In this document: positions 42,735 through 51,712 of the stretch, in pieces
Position numbering within the stretch: position 1 is the first letter of the stretch
Layout of the letters: every line of letters begins with the position of its first letter
DNA from: an uncultured Phocaeicola sp.
GTDB taxonomy: Bacteria; Bacteroidota; Bacteroidia; Bacteroidales; Bacteroidaceae
Direction of reading: 5' to 3'
Assembly: GCA_944322395.1 (NCBI GenBank)
Contig: CALUPA010000004.1
Location: forward strand, 1 to 57,815
Length of the DNA: 57,815 bases
Notes under the pieces: generated by a model
Databases searched by the model: none
Told to the model about the DNA's origin: nothing
Seen by the model: the letters and a program-made list of their open reading frames with translations, nothing else
Program-made: the position numbers and the translations under genes

Positions 42735-44393
42735 ATGAAAAAACTTTTATTATTTGCTTTAGCCGTATTTGCATTGGCTAGCTGTAAAAATGATGAACCG
42801 GTTCCAGAAGAACCAAAAGCAGACAAGGTTTCGGTTTTACCAGAATCGAAAGAGTTTGATGGCAATGGTGGTAATGTTTCTGTTATGGTAACTAGTACAG
42901 GGGAATGGACTCTAAGTACTAAAGATAATGCTACATACGACTGGGTAAGTACAGATAAGACCAAGGGTGTTGACGGTGATATGATAAAATTCACAGTTGA
43001 TGCAAATGAAACTGAACAAGCAAGATTTGCTTATTATGTATTTACTTGTGGAAAAGCAACTGCTGAATTCAAAATAACTTCTTTTGCAGGAGAAATAAAA
43101 CCTGCATTAATAACTGTTGATGAGAAGGAAATAACAAGAGATTACAACAAAGGAACTTTCAGTGTAGCAGTAAAATATGAAGATGGAGTTGATTATCGTG
43201 CTCTGAATGCGGTAATACCTGAAGATGCAGCATGGTTAAAGCATGTGGTAACTTTGGAGGGAGATGAAGCAGGAACTGCTAACATGCAGTTTGAATATGA
43301 AGCTCTTGAAGGTCTTGATGCACGTGAAGTAGCATTCACAATCAATTATGAGACTGTAAGTGTACCTATGAAAATGACTCAGACACCACAGTATGTGATA
43401 ATTCCAGAAGCTCCAATGTATACACTTGGTTTGGAAGGAGGTACACTTTCAATAAATGTAACTTCAAATGTTGAGTATAATGCTGAGGTTATTACTGATG
43501 GGGAAAGCTGGTTGACCGACTATAATCTTAGTGAGGGAGTTAATTCATGGAAATATTCAAGCTATGATGGTAAAAGAGAAGCTACAATAAGATTTACTGA
43601 GGCTGCTCCTGCTGAAGGTGCTGAACCTATAGTTGCAGAAGTTAGAGTTGTTCAGTCTAATGCTTTGATAACAACAGTAGCGCGTATGAATAACCATAGA
43701 GCTGTATTAAGTCCTGTAGCTCCGAATAAAGATGTCTTCAAACTTGGCAAGAATATGACTATGGAAATTTTGGTTAAACCAGATGCTAATAGTTTTAATT
43801 CTGTAAGTGCTATACTTGGTATTGAAAGACGTTTTCTTATAAGGCATAGTGATGGTGGCAATAAAGGCTGGTGGGAAGTAGTATATGCAAGAAATGATAA
43901 GAACTGGAATGGAGAAAATGAAGAAGTAAAAGTTCAAGGAGCCTTATTAAAGGCTGATACATGGTCTCACATAGCAGTAACTGTTGGTGATGGTAAGATT
44001 TCTGTATATCAGGATGGTGACTTGAAGAAAACAGAAAACTTACATTATAACATGAAAGATATTGATTTGTCGGAAAAGTACAATGCAAATAACCAGACCC
44101 AGGAATTTGCTATAAGTTATGCTTACGATAATGGTCGCTTCTTCAAAGGACTTGTTTCTGAAGTACGTATATGGAACAGGGCTTTGACAAAAGAAGAAAT
44201 AAATGCAAAAGATCATTTCTATAAAGTAGATCCAGCATCAGAAGGTCTTGTAGCATATTGGAAGATGAATGATGGTGAAGGAAGTATATATAAAGATTAT
44301 ACAGCAAATGGAAATAATCTCTCGGCCCAAATCAATCATGGAGTATGGAGTACTGCCAATGCTGCTTGGGAGACAGTTTCACTTCCTGAATAA
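42735..44393 (+). CDS. BACON/LamG lipoprotein (PUL2)
   Basis: The start is taken at ATG 42735, which gives the signal MKKLLLFALA, then VFALASC (C17, then KNDE). The in-frame ATG at 42711 would add eight residues ahead of it. The 552 residues show three successive BACON-like beta domains (about 28-115, 118-215, 218-315). A LamG jelly roll follows (about 325-550; WSHIAVTVGDGKISVYQDGD, AISYAYDNGRFFKGLVSEVRIW, GLVAYWKMNDGEG). BACON domains often act as spacers or mucin/glycan binders on surface enzymes. With no catalytic motif visible, I infer a long-reach surface glycan-binding protein. It is specific to PUL2. Confidence 0.8.
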   Translation: MKKLLLFALAVFALASCKNDEPVPEEPKADKVSVLPESKEFDGNGGNVSVMVTSTGEWTLSTKDNATYDWVSTDKTKGVDGDMIKFTVDANETEQARFAYYVFTCGKATAEFKITSFAGEIKPALITVDEKEITRDYNKGTFSVAVKYEDGVDYRALNAVIPEDAAWLKHVVTLEGDEAGTANMQFEYEALEGLDAREVAFTINYETVSVPMKMTQTPQYVIIPEAPMYTLGLEGGTLSINVTSNVEYNAEVITDGESWLTDYNLSEGVNSWKYSSYDGKREATIRFTEAAPAEGAEPIVAEVRVVQSNALITTVARMNNHRAVLSPVAPNKDVFKLGKNMTMEILVKPDANSFNSVSAILGIERRFLIRHSDGGNKGWWEVVYARNDKNWNGENEEVKVQGALLKADTWSHIAVTVGDGKISVYQDGDLKKTENLHYNMKDIDLSEKYNANNQTQEFAISYAYDNGRFFKGLVSEVRIWNRALTKEEINAKDHFYKVDPASEGLVAYWKMNDGEGSIYKDYTANGNNLSAQINHGVWSTANAAWETVSLPE

Positions 44394-44423
44394 GTATTTA
44401 TAGTATAGATTGTTGATTTAGAT

Positions 44424-44480
44424 AAAAGGAGGATTGCTATAGTCAATTTTTAATTGATGTATAATGCGTCCTCCTTTTTT
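44424..44480 (+). terminator. Intrinsic terminator after the BACON/LamG gene
   Basis: AAAAGGAGGA (44424-44433) pairs with TCCTCCTTTT (44469-44478), with an inner A/T hairpin (TCAAT/ATTGA) in the loop and a continuing T run. It separates the CotH-like gene from the rest of PUL2. Confidence 0.8.
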
Positions 44481-44543
44481 ATTATACTTTTTCAGTAGTA
44501 TTTTATAGTAATCTTTTTGTTAACTGGATTTATAGTAAACTTT

Positions 44544-46532
44544 ATGAAAACACATAGTTATATTAAATTTTCAAGTATAATTTTATCATTTTTTTTTATA
44601 CTGATATGTTTAACCGCTTGTAAGGATGATAATATTGTGCCTGATAATCCTGATACAAAACCTATAGTTGATGAAATTTTGGTTTCTGATAATACAGTAA
44701 ATATATCTTCAGATGGTGGTGATTATTTTATTACAGTGACTTCTGATGCAAATATCATAGTTTCATGTGATGATGAATGGGTTACTGCTGGATTCATAGT
44801 AGGAAAAAAAGAAAATAATTTAAAGATTAGCGTAAAGAATAATAACAATACTTCTGAAAGAAAAGCTGAGATAGAACTAAAAGCTGATAATGTGGAGTCT
44901 GTAATCCTAGAAGTTATTCAGGAAGGTTTAAAAAGCAGTGCTTGTGATCTTTTATCATTTTCCATTAATGGTGATATCAATGGATTGAATAATGATTTGA
45001 ATTTCAAATATGATGTAAAGACGATGACATATTCTGCAATGTATTTGAAATGGATTGATAGGAATGAACCGGAAATGATGATACCAGACTTTAAAATTAA
45101 TGGTTCAAAAGTGTTTGTTAACGGAAATGAAATAGTTTCAGGGGAAACAAAACTGTCTTTTGCTGATGATTTTACGATAATTGTAGAAGCAGAGAATGGA
45201 AGAACAAAAGAGTATAAGATATCTTTGAATTGTCCACAAATAAACAGAGAACTTGCAGTTCTTCATTTTAAACCAGAGAGGGAAATTATAGATAAGGATA
45301 ATTATGTTGATACAGACATTGAACTTTATGATAAAACACCGGAATCAACAGGTGAAGGTTGGTGGAATAGTAAAGAAAAAGGAACTGTTGAAATGAGGGG
45401 TAGAGGAAATTCAACATGGATATTACCTAAAAAACCTTATAGGATAAAATTCCCTGAGAAATTTAGTCCTATAGGACTTAATCATGCAAAAGAAAAAAGC
45501 TGGACATTACTGGCACAAGATATGGATAAGTCTTTGATACGTACGCATATTGCATTTGAGTATTCAAAGATTCTTTATAATCCATCAGAGTCTTATCATC
45601 ATGAAAAAGCTGTACTTTTTACCCCTGCTTCAAAATATGTGAATGTTTATATAACAGGATATTATACGGATGTATCAACAGGTAAGAGATCTTATAAAGA
45701 TGGTGAATATCTAGGAGTTTATCAAATGAGCGATCAAGTGGAACAGGCTTCTGGACGTATAGGTGTAGAAAAATTAGAGGAAGCCGATGGTTCTGATCCA
45801 ACAAAAATTACAGGAGGATATGTGATAGAAACAGATTTGCATGAAGGTAATCATTATTCTGCGTATAAAAAAATACAGATGACATATAAATATCCTAAGG
45901 ATGATGATTGCGATCCTGCTCAATATGAATACATAACGAACTTTATAAATGAAGCAGAGGCAACTTTGTATGATAAAAACTTTAAAGATCCTGTGAATGG
46001 ATGGCGTAAATATTTCGATGAGAAAACGCTTGCTGATTTTATAATAATAAAAGAATTTGTTGGTGACCTTGATGGATATGCTAGTACATATATGTATAAA
46101 CGTAGAGGTGTTGACAAATTGTTTTTTGGCCCGATATGGGATTGTGATAAAGGTTGGAATAATGATAAACGTGTACCTCATGGTGAATATCCACCTTTGG
46201 AAAGCCTTATGATTTATGCTGGATTCTGGATGCCACGATATGTTGAGTATGATTGGTTTTGGAGATTTTGGGAGGATGAAACTTTTAGGCAGTTTGTTGC
46301 AAAAAGATGGGAATCTAAAAAGGTAGAACTATTGGCAGTAACAGATAAAATTCTTGACGAAACTCAATTAAAAATGAGTAAGGCAATAGAGGCAAATTTT
46401 TCAGTGTGGCCTTTCTATTATCAGCATAGTACAGAAGCTAATATGCCAGCAAAAACATATAGTGAAGAACTTGAAAGAATTAGAAATTTGTCAAAAAATA
46501 GGGCTAGACTTTTAGATAATTTGTTTAGATAA
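44544..46532 (+). CDS. CotH-kinase-like lipoprotein with BACON-like N-terminus
   Basis: The start is taken at ATG 44544, with signal MKTHSYIKFS then a hydrophobic run ending CLTAC (C26, then KDD). The frame could begin at TTG 44517, which is less likely. The 662 residues comprise a BACON-like domain (about 45-130), a second beta domain (about 135-235), and a CotH-type domain from about 240 on. CotH motifs are GTVEMRGRGNSTWILPKKPYRIKF, KSWTLLAQDMDKSLIRTHIA, GEYLGVYQMSDQVEQASGRI, GGYVIETDLHEG and FFGPIWDCDKGWNND. CotH proteins are atypical protein kinases that phosphorylate spore-coat proteins in Bacillus. Here the substrate is unknown, and adhesion or glycan binding without kinase activity is also possible. 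Terminators lie on both sides. Confidence 0.75.
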   Translation: MKTHSYIKFSSIILSFFFILICLTACKDDNIVPDNPDTKPIVDEILVSDNTVNISSDGGDYFITVTSDANIIVSCDDEWVTAGFIVGKKENNLKISVKNNNNTSERKAEIELKADNVESVILEVIQEGLKSSACDLLSFSINGDINGLNNDLNFKYDVKTMTYSAMYLKWIDRNEPEMMIPDFKINGSKVFVNGNEIVSGETKLSFADDFTIIVEAENGRTKEYKISLNCPQINRELAVLHFKPEREIIDKDNYVDTDIELYDKTPESTGEGWWNSKEKGTVEMRGRGNSTWILPKKPYRIKFPEKFSPIGLNHAKEKSWTLLAQDMDKSLIRTHIAFEYSKILYNPSESYHHEKAVLFTPASKYVNVYITGYYTDVSTGKRSYKDGEYLGVYQMSDQVEQASGRIGVEKLEEADGSDPTKITGGYVIETDLHEGNHYSAYKKIQMTYKYPKDDDCDPAQYEYITNFINEAEATLYDKNFKDPVNGWRKYFDEKTLADFIIIKEFVGDLDGYASTYMYKRRGVDKLFFGPIWDCDKGWNNDKRVPHGEYPPLESLMIYAGFWMPRYVEYDWFWRFWEDETFRQFVAKRWESKKVELLAVTDKILDETQLKMSKAIEANFSVWPFYYQHSTEANMPAKTYSEELERIRNLSKNRARLLDNLFR

Positions 46533-46592
46533 AAGATGTAGATTCTGTTTTAATATGAACTAATATATGCTTGATATTTAAAATTAAATTTT

Positions 46593-46631
46593 AGCGAGAT
46601 GATGTCGTTTAACATCATCTCGCTGATTTTT
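46593..46631 (+). terminator. Strong intrinsic terminator closing PUL2
   Basis: AGCGAGATGATGT (46593-46605) pairs perfectly with ACATCATCTCGCT (46612-46624) over 13 bp with a 6-base loop, followed by GATTTTTA. Confidence 0.9.
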
Positions 46632-46983
46632 ATAAAAATAAAAGGTTAACTATGATATTTTCTTCTGAGACTCACATATTGTAAATAGGAAAAGTAAATA
46701 ATAGATTCTGACTAGTAATTAAATTAAGAAAGATTATATTTGTTAATATTTGTTTGGCTTTTATTGGCGTAATTTGTGATATATTAATAAATGTTTATTG
46801 GACTTAGATTACTATTATTTTACTTGCATTCTGTATTTTTTATGAATATATTTGCAAAAACTAAAGATAATAGACTGTAATAATTTAAAGTATATAGCAA
46901 TTTATCAGTAAAGAATAATTGTTGACCTTAAGATATCTTGTTTATATAGTATGTGAATGCGCTTTATATCCTCTGTGTGTATA

Positions 46984-46991
46984 TACTTTTG
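46984..46991 (+). promoter_or_regulatory. Candidate -7 element of PUL3
   Basis: TACTTTTG matches TAnnTTTG and is the same octamer as before the PUL2 sigma gene. The -33 is weak (TTTA, 46963-46966). TATATTTG at 46847-46854 is an alternative upstream promoter with better spacing. Either gives a long leader that includes the inverted repeat. Confidence 0.45.
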
Positions 46992-47049
46992 AAAGTATGT
47001 AAATATGAATTATAAGTTAAACTAAACTATTAATCTTTTTTGAAGTGTG

Positions 47050-47078
47050 TAACTTATTGATTAAGTGTCAATAAGTTA
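47050..47078. repeat. Perfect 11-bp inverted repeat before PUL3
   Basis: TAACTTATTGA (47050-47060) and TCAATAAGTTA (47068-47078) are separated by 7 bases and end 38 bases before the ATG at 47117. No T run follows, so it suits an operator or a leader-RNA hairpin rather than a terminator. Confidence 0.75.
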
Positions 47079-47116
47079 TAGCATGTTCTTTTATTATTAA
47101 CCTTAATATTTTCTTT

Positions 47117-48595
47117 ATGAGAAATCACTTAACGCTACTGGGTGCTATTATTGCACTTTTACTTTTCTATTCATGTTCGGATGACGTGGTGAATGGTGTA
47201 TTTGTACAGGAAAAGCAGAATACAGAGAGGGAGAAATCTGTACTGACTGTTACACTGAAAAATCTGGAAATTTCTGAAGGATTGGTTGCTGGGATTCTTA
47301 ATCAAAGTATTTTTGATGAATATGGTGGAGTCTCTGATGTCTCAAGATCTGATTTTTTGGAACAAATGCCTGTCAATACGTCTAAAGTTGTCTTTGATGA
47401 TTTGACACCTTATTATAAATCTACTGTTTATGTCAATATTTTTAAAGTGGATGGTGAAGTCTTTACTCCAATTACAAATAGAGCAAACCAATTGGAATAT
47501 TTTGTTGCTTTTGGAAATGTAGAAAAGACAATTGACTGTGGAATTTCAGACTCTGAATCAATAAAGCAAACTGTTATAAATGTTTCTATCCCTATTGATT
47601 ATATTGGGAAAGAATTGTATCTCGTGTTGAAAGAAAACCAAGAGCTTTTTATTAATTCCATACAGTCAGGTGGAGATATTGATGAAGGACTTTTTATCAA
47701 GAAATGTATACTTGAACAAACAAATGCAAAGTTTTTAATTGATACTCCATTATCGGCTAAAAACTATATTTTGTTTCTTTTAAAACCAGAAGATGGAATT
47801 TCATACTTAAAGCATGAATTGCAGGAAATTAATTATGATGTGACAGAGGTTGATTTTGAATTTAAGAAGGAAACTAAAAAGCAGATTATCATATCTGCTA
47901 TAAGAGGTGATGAACCGCTGAATAATCATGAGGTCTATTTGATAGAAACAGAAAAGTGGCCTCTTGTTGAGGATATTGTTAAGAATCAACATGGACATCC
48001 TGAATCTGATATGTATGTAGAAAAAAAGACGATACTTAACGGAAGTGCTTTGTTTGAGTTGTTTTGTACTGAAGGAACAAAGGATTATGTGGTTTATATA
48101 CCGAAATGGAATACTGAATATTATGATAGTTATCAGAAACTGGAAGTTACTGTAAACTCTACTCAGGAAAGTTATGAGCTTAAATTTGATTTTCCATATG
48201 TACCTCCTACAGGTGGTGGGGCGATAACTAAGACTGTGGATTTTGAAGTTACAGTTAGCGACTTGGAAGGATATACTTTTGGATGGACTGGTGCATATGT
48301 TTACGTACTAAATGATTCTGAAAAACTTAAAGATGCCATATATAGTATAGGATATAGTGATTTTGAAGGGCTTTATAAGTCGGAGATAAATGTGACGAAT
48401 GTTAATGAGCTTCCGCTTACTTTCTCTGTTAAAGGTGTTGAAATAAGCACTGATAAGGAAGCTGCGATATTTATATATCCTGTTCTTCAAGGTTTTAGTC
48501 AGATGCTTTCTATAAAACGTGAACCAGGAGCTAATATTACAAATGGATTTAAAGTATCCTTGACTAAGGATAATCTTGAAAATATACCTTATTAA
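47117..48595 (+). CDS. Unrecognised lipoprotein, first gene of PUL3
   Basis: The 492-residue protein has a lipoprotein signal ending LFYSC (C20, then SDDVV), with acidic residues after the cysteine that suggest surface display. The rest is beta-rich with no motif I recognise. There are several aspartate- and tyrosine-rich strand pairs (VDFEVTVSDLEGYTFGWTG near 375-395) and a Pro/Gly hinge (YVPPTGGGAITK, about 364-375) that may separate two domains. It lies directly before SusC (18 bases), in the place where PUL1 and PUL2 have regulators, so it may be a surface glycan-binding or signalling component. No counterpart exists in PUL1 or PUL2. A fimbrillin-like fold was considered, but there is no specific evidence. 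Confidence 0.65.
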   Translation: MRNHLTLLGAIIALLLFYSCSDDVVNGVFVQEKQNTEREKSVLTVTLKNLEISEGLVAGILNQSIFDEYGGVSDVSRSDFLEQMPVNTSKVVFDDLTPYYKSTVYVNIFKVDGEVFTPITNRANQLEYFVAFGNVEKTIDCGISDSESIKQTVINVSIPIDYIGKELYLVLKENQELFINSIQSGGDIDEGLFIKKCILEQTNAKFLIDTPLSAKNYILFLLKPEDGISYLKHELQEINYDVTEVDFEFKKETKKQIIISAIRGDEPLNNHEVYLIETEKWPLVEDIVKNQHGHPESDMYVEKKTILNGSALFELFCTEGTKDYVVYIPKWNTEYYDSYQKLEVTVNSTQESYELKFDFPYVPPTGGGAITKTVDFEVTVSDLEGYTFGWTGAYVYVLNDSEKLKDAIYSIGYSDFEGLYKSEINVTNVNELPLTFSVKGVEISTDKEAAIFIYPVLQGFSQMLSIKREPGANITNGFKVSLTKDNLENIPY

Positions 48596-48613
48596 TCGTA
48601 ATACTGAAAATAA

Positions 48614-51600
48614 ATGAAAAACAAACTTATTATATTCTTATTCTGCATAATAGGACTATGTGGAATAGCAAATGCGCAAAGCCTTGAAATAAAAGGACAA
48701 GTATTAGATAATCAAGGACTACCTTTGATTATGGTAAATGTAGTGGAGGTTGGTACGACTAATGGTACTGTAACTGATATGGATGGAAATTATACCATAA
48801 ATGTGTCAGAAGGTTCTATTATAGAATTTTCTTTCATTGGTTATACCAGCATAAAGAAGACTGTTTCAGCTGGAATGAATGAGATTAATGTAACACTTCT
48901 GGAGGATACCCAGGTTTTGGAAGATGTAGTGGTGACTGCATTGGGTATTAAAAGACAGGAGAAAGCATTGTCGTATAATGTTCAGAGTGTAAAACAGGAT
49001 GAACTTACCAGAGTTAAAGATGCGAACCTGATAAACAGCTTGAATGGAAAAATAGCCGGAGTAAATATACAGACTAGTTCTTCTGGTGTTGGTGGAGCTA
49101 CTAAGGTTGTAATGAGAGGTGTTAAATCTATTGAAGGTAGTAACAATGCATTGTATGTAATAGACGGTGTACCGATGTTCAATTCTGTAGGAGAAGAGGG
49201 ATCAGGACGTTATTCTTCAAGAGGTTCAACTGAAGGAATCGCTGACCTTAACCCTGAGGATATAGAGTCAATGACAGTACTAACAGGTGCTTCAGCTGCT
49301 GCATTGTATGGCTCGTCAGCTGCAAATGGTGCGATTCTTATTACAACGAAGAAGGGTAAGGAAGGAAAACTAGAGGCTACATTCTCGTCTTCTATGGAGT
49401 TTGCCCATCCTTTTGTTATGCCAGAGTTCCAGAATACTTATGGTAGTTTACCGAATGCCGCTGTCAGTTGGGGAGAAAAGCAAACTTCAACAGGTTATAA
49501 TCCTACTGATTTCTTTAAGACCTCTGCTACGTATACTAATGCTATAACACTTTCAATGGGTAGTGATAAAAATCAGACATATGCATCATTGGCTGCTACA
49601 AATGCAAACGGTCTTATCCCTAATAACGTATATGACAGATATAACATGACTCTCCGTAACTCAAGTTCTGCACTTGACGGAAAATTGAAGATGGATATAG
49701 GGGCACAGTATATTATTCAGCAGGACCAGAATATGGTAAACCAAGGTGAATATATGAACCCTATGGTTGGAGCGTATTTATATCCAAGAGGTTTGGACTG
49801 GGCTGATGCTAAGTATTTTGAGATGTGGGATGAGGAACGTGGGTTGCTTACAGCAAGTCCTTTTCCACAAGGCGATTATACTATGCAAAATCCTTATTGG
49901 GTAGCATATAGAAATATCCGTACATCGGAAAGGAAGAGATTTATTGTTTCATTAGGACTTTCTTATGTTATAAAAGAATGGTCGCCTTCTGAGAAATGGG
50001 ATGTGGCTGCAAGATACAGAATAGACAGGACAAGCCAGGAGTATAAGGACAAGCGATTTGTGGGAACAGTACCAACGTTGTTGGACGGTGGTACAAAAAA
50101 TGGTTTCTTCGGTCTGGAAAACAGCAGTGATATGCAAAACTATATTGATGTGTTGACTAATTTGAGTAAAAATATCGGAAGTGATTATACACTGGCACTT
50201 AATATTGGAGCCAGTCTTACTGACCAGATAAACGATGCATTAATTAATCAAGGACCGTTGAGAGAAGATGGTCTTCCAAATGTGTTCAATGTTCAGAATA
50301 TTGACCAGGGAGCGAAGAAAGCGCAATTTTACCAAAGAGGATGGAGAGAACAGACTCAGTCTGTTTTTGGAAGTATGGAGGTTAGTTGGAAAAGATTGCT
50401 CTTCCTCACTGTAACAGGACGTAATGACTGGGCTTCTCAACTGGCAGGTTCAAACAACAAGTCCTTTTTTTATCCTTCTGTGGGATTGTCTGGGATAATA
50501 ACAGATATGCTTTCAGAAGAATTGAGAAATAAAATGTATAATTCCCTTTCTTTCGCGAAATTGAGAATTGCTTATGCTCAGGTGGCATCGCCATTCCAGA
50601 GGGGACTGACTATGCAACTTAATACATTTAGTCAGGATGACAAAAAATGGGTAAAAGAGGGATATTATCCATTGAAGGATTTGAAGCCGGAACGTACAAA
50701 TTCTTTTGAAATCGGATTGACAACCAAATGGATACAGAATAAACTGAACTTTGATATTACATATTATAAGACAAATACAATGAACCAGACAATTAAGGCG
50801 GCTATGTCTGCATCGTCAGGATATAATTATACATATGTACAGACTGGTAATGTTCAGAATCAGGGTGTTGAAATAGCACTGGGAGGAACTGTAAACTTTG
50901 GAAAGAAATTCTCATGGGATACTAACTTTACATATGGATATAACAAAAATGAGATAAAGGAACTTGTAGCGAATGTAAAGAATCCGCAAAACCCAAGTGA
51001 GGCTTTATTTGAAAAGGATGAACTTCTGAAAGACAATTTCGGAAATGCTCAGATTATATTACGTCCGGGTGGAACATTGGGAGATATTTATGCTAAAACG
51101 GATTTTGTGAGAGACGCATATGGAAATATAGATATTTCACAGGATTTAAAACCTAGACAGGAATATCTAAAACTCGGTAGTTTGTTACCAGATGCTACGA
51201 TGGGATGGAGGAATGATTTCAGATATGGAAATCTTAACTTTGGATTTATGATTTCTGCCAGACTTGGAGGAATTGTAATTTCTGGAACTCAGGCGGCAAT
51301 GGATTATTCCGGTGTTTCAAAAGTAACTGCTGATGCACGTGATGCTGGTGGTGTTACTTTAGCTTCAGGAGTGGTAGTTCCGGCACAGATGTATTATCAG
51401 CTACAAGGCAGACCTAAAGACTATCTGACACAGTATTATACTTATAGTGCTTCGAATGTTCGTTTGCGCGAAGCTTATATATCATATAATATTCCAAGAA
51501 AATGGTTAGGTAATGTCCTTGACCTCTCTGTGTCATTAACGGGAAAGAATCTGTTGATGCTATATTGCAAGGCTCCTTTTGATCCTGAATCAATATCATC

Positions 51601-51685
51601 TACGGGTAATTATGCTCAGGGACTTGATTATTTCATGTTGCCATCGCAGAGAAGCCTTGGATTTAGTATAAAAGCTAAGTTTTAA
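48614..51685 (+). CDS. susC: SusC-type TonB-dependent transporter without STN domain (PUL3)
   Basis: The 1023-residue outer-membrane transporter has signal peptide MKNKLIIFLF, then CIIGLCGIANA. It enters directly into the carboxypeptidase-regulatory-like domain (about 23-100; IKGQVLDNQGLPLIMVNVVEVGTTNGTVTD). The plug has ALYVIDGVPMF and ALYGSSAANGAILITTKKGK, and the barrel ends SIKAKF. It lacks the roughly 75-residue STN domain of the PUL1 and PUL2 proteins, consistent with the absence of sigma and anti-sigma genes here. ALGIKRQEKALSYNVQSV and other plug blocks still show shared descent with the other two. It presumably imports a different oligosaccharide. Confidence 0.95.
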   Translation: MKNKLIIFLFCIIGLCGIANAQSLEIKGQVLDNQGLPLIMVNVVEVGTTNGTVTDMDGNYTINVSEGSIIEFSFIGYTSIKKTVSAGMNEINVTLLEDTQVLEDVVVTALGIKRQEKALSYNVQSVKQDELTRVKDANLINSLNGKIAGVNIQTSSSGVGGATKVVMRGVKSIEGSNNALYVIDGVPMFNSVGEEGSGRYSSRGSTEGIADLNPEDIESMTVLTGASAAALYGSSAANGAILITTKKGKEGKLEATFSSSMEFAHPFVMPEFQNTYGSLPNAAVSWGEKQTSTGYNPTDFFKTSATYTNAITLSMGSDKNQTYASLAATNANGLIPNNVYDRYNMTLRNSSSALDGKLKMDIGAQYIIQQDQNMVNQGEYMNPMVGAYLYPRGLDWADAKYFEMWDEERGLLTASPFPQGDYTMQNPYWVAYRNIRTSERKRFIVSLGLSYVIKEWSPSEKWDVAARYRIDRTSQEYKDKRFVGTVPTLLDGGTKNGFFGLENSSDMQNYIDVLTNLSKNIGSDYTLALNIGASLTDQINDALINQGPLREDGLPNVFNVQNIDQGAKKAQFYQRGWREQTQSVFGSMEVSWKRLLFLTVTGRNDWASQLAGSNNKSFFYPSVGLSGIITDMLSEELRNKMYNSLSFAKLRIAYAQVASPFQRGLTMQLNTFSQDDKKWVKEGYYPLKDLKPERTNSFEIGLTTKWIQNKLNFDITYYKTNTMNQTIKAAMSASSGYNYTYVQTGNVQNQGVEIALGGTVNFGKKFSWDTNFTYGYNKNEIKELVANVKNPQNPSEALFEKDELLKDNFGNAQIILRPGGTLGDIYAKTDFVRDAYGNIDISQDLKPRQEYLKLGSLLPDATMGWRNDFRYGNLNFGFMISARLGGIVISGTQAAMDYSGVSKVTADARDAGGVTLASGVVVPAQMYYQLQGRPKDYLTQYYTYSASNVRLREAYISYNIPRKWLGNVLDLSVSLTGKNLLMLYCKAPFDPESISSTGNYAQGLDYFMLPSQRSLGFSIKAKF

Positions 51686-51712
51686 TATGTGAAACAGACT
51701 AAAATTTAAACT

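Larger units (their letters stand above)
46533..47116. other. 584-base gap between PUL2 and PUL3
   Basis: This stretch is non-coding and very A/T-rich. It contains the PUL2 terminator, TATATTTG at 46847-46854 (with CTTG 20 bases before), TACTTTTG at 46984-46991, and an 11-bp inverted repeat at 47050-47078. The interval 46632-46840 shows nothing I can support. Confidence 0.6.

Noticed and set aside
45774-46181. 135-codon minus-strand frame inside the CotH-like gene
   Set aside because: It is an antisense shadow in A/T-rich coding DNA. The hydrophobic residues come from reversed Lys/Glu/Asn codons.
20915-46532. PUL1/PUL2 similarity as an assembly duplication
   Set aside because: The copies differ at many synonymous sites, in gene content and in regulators, so they are real paralogues.
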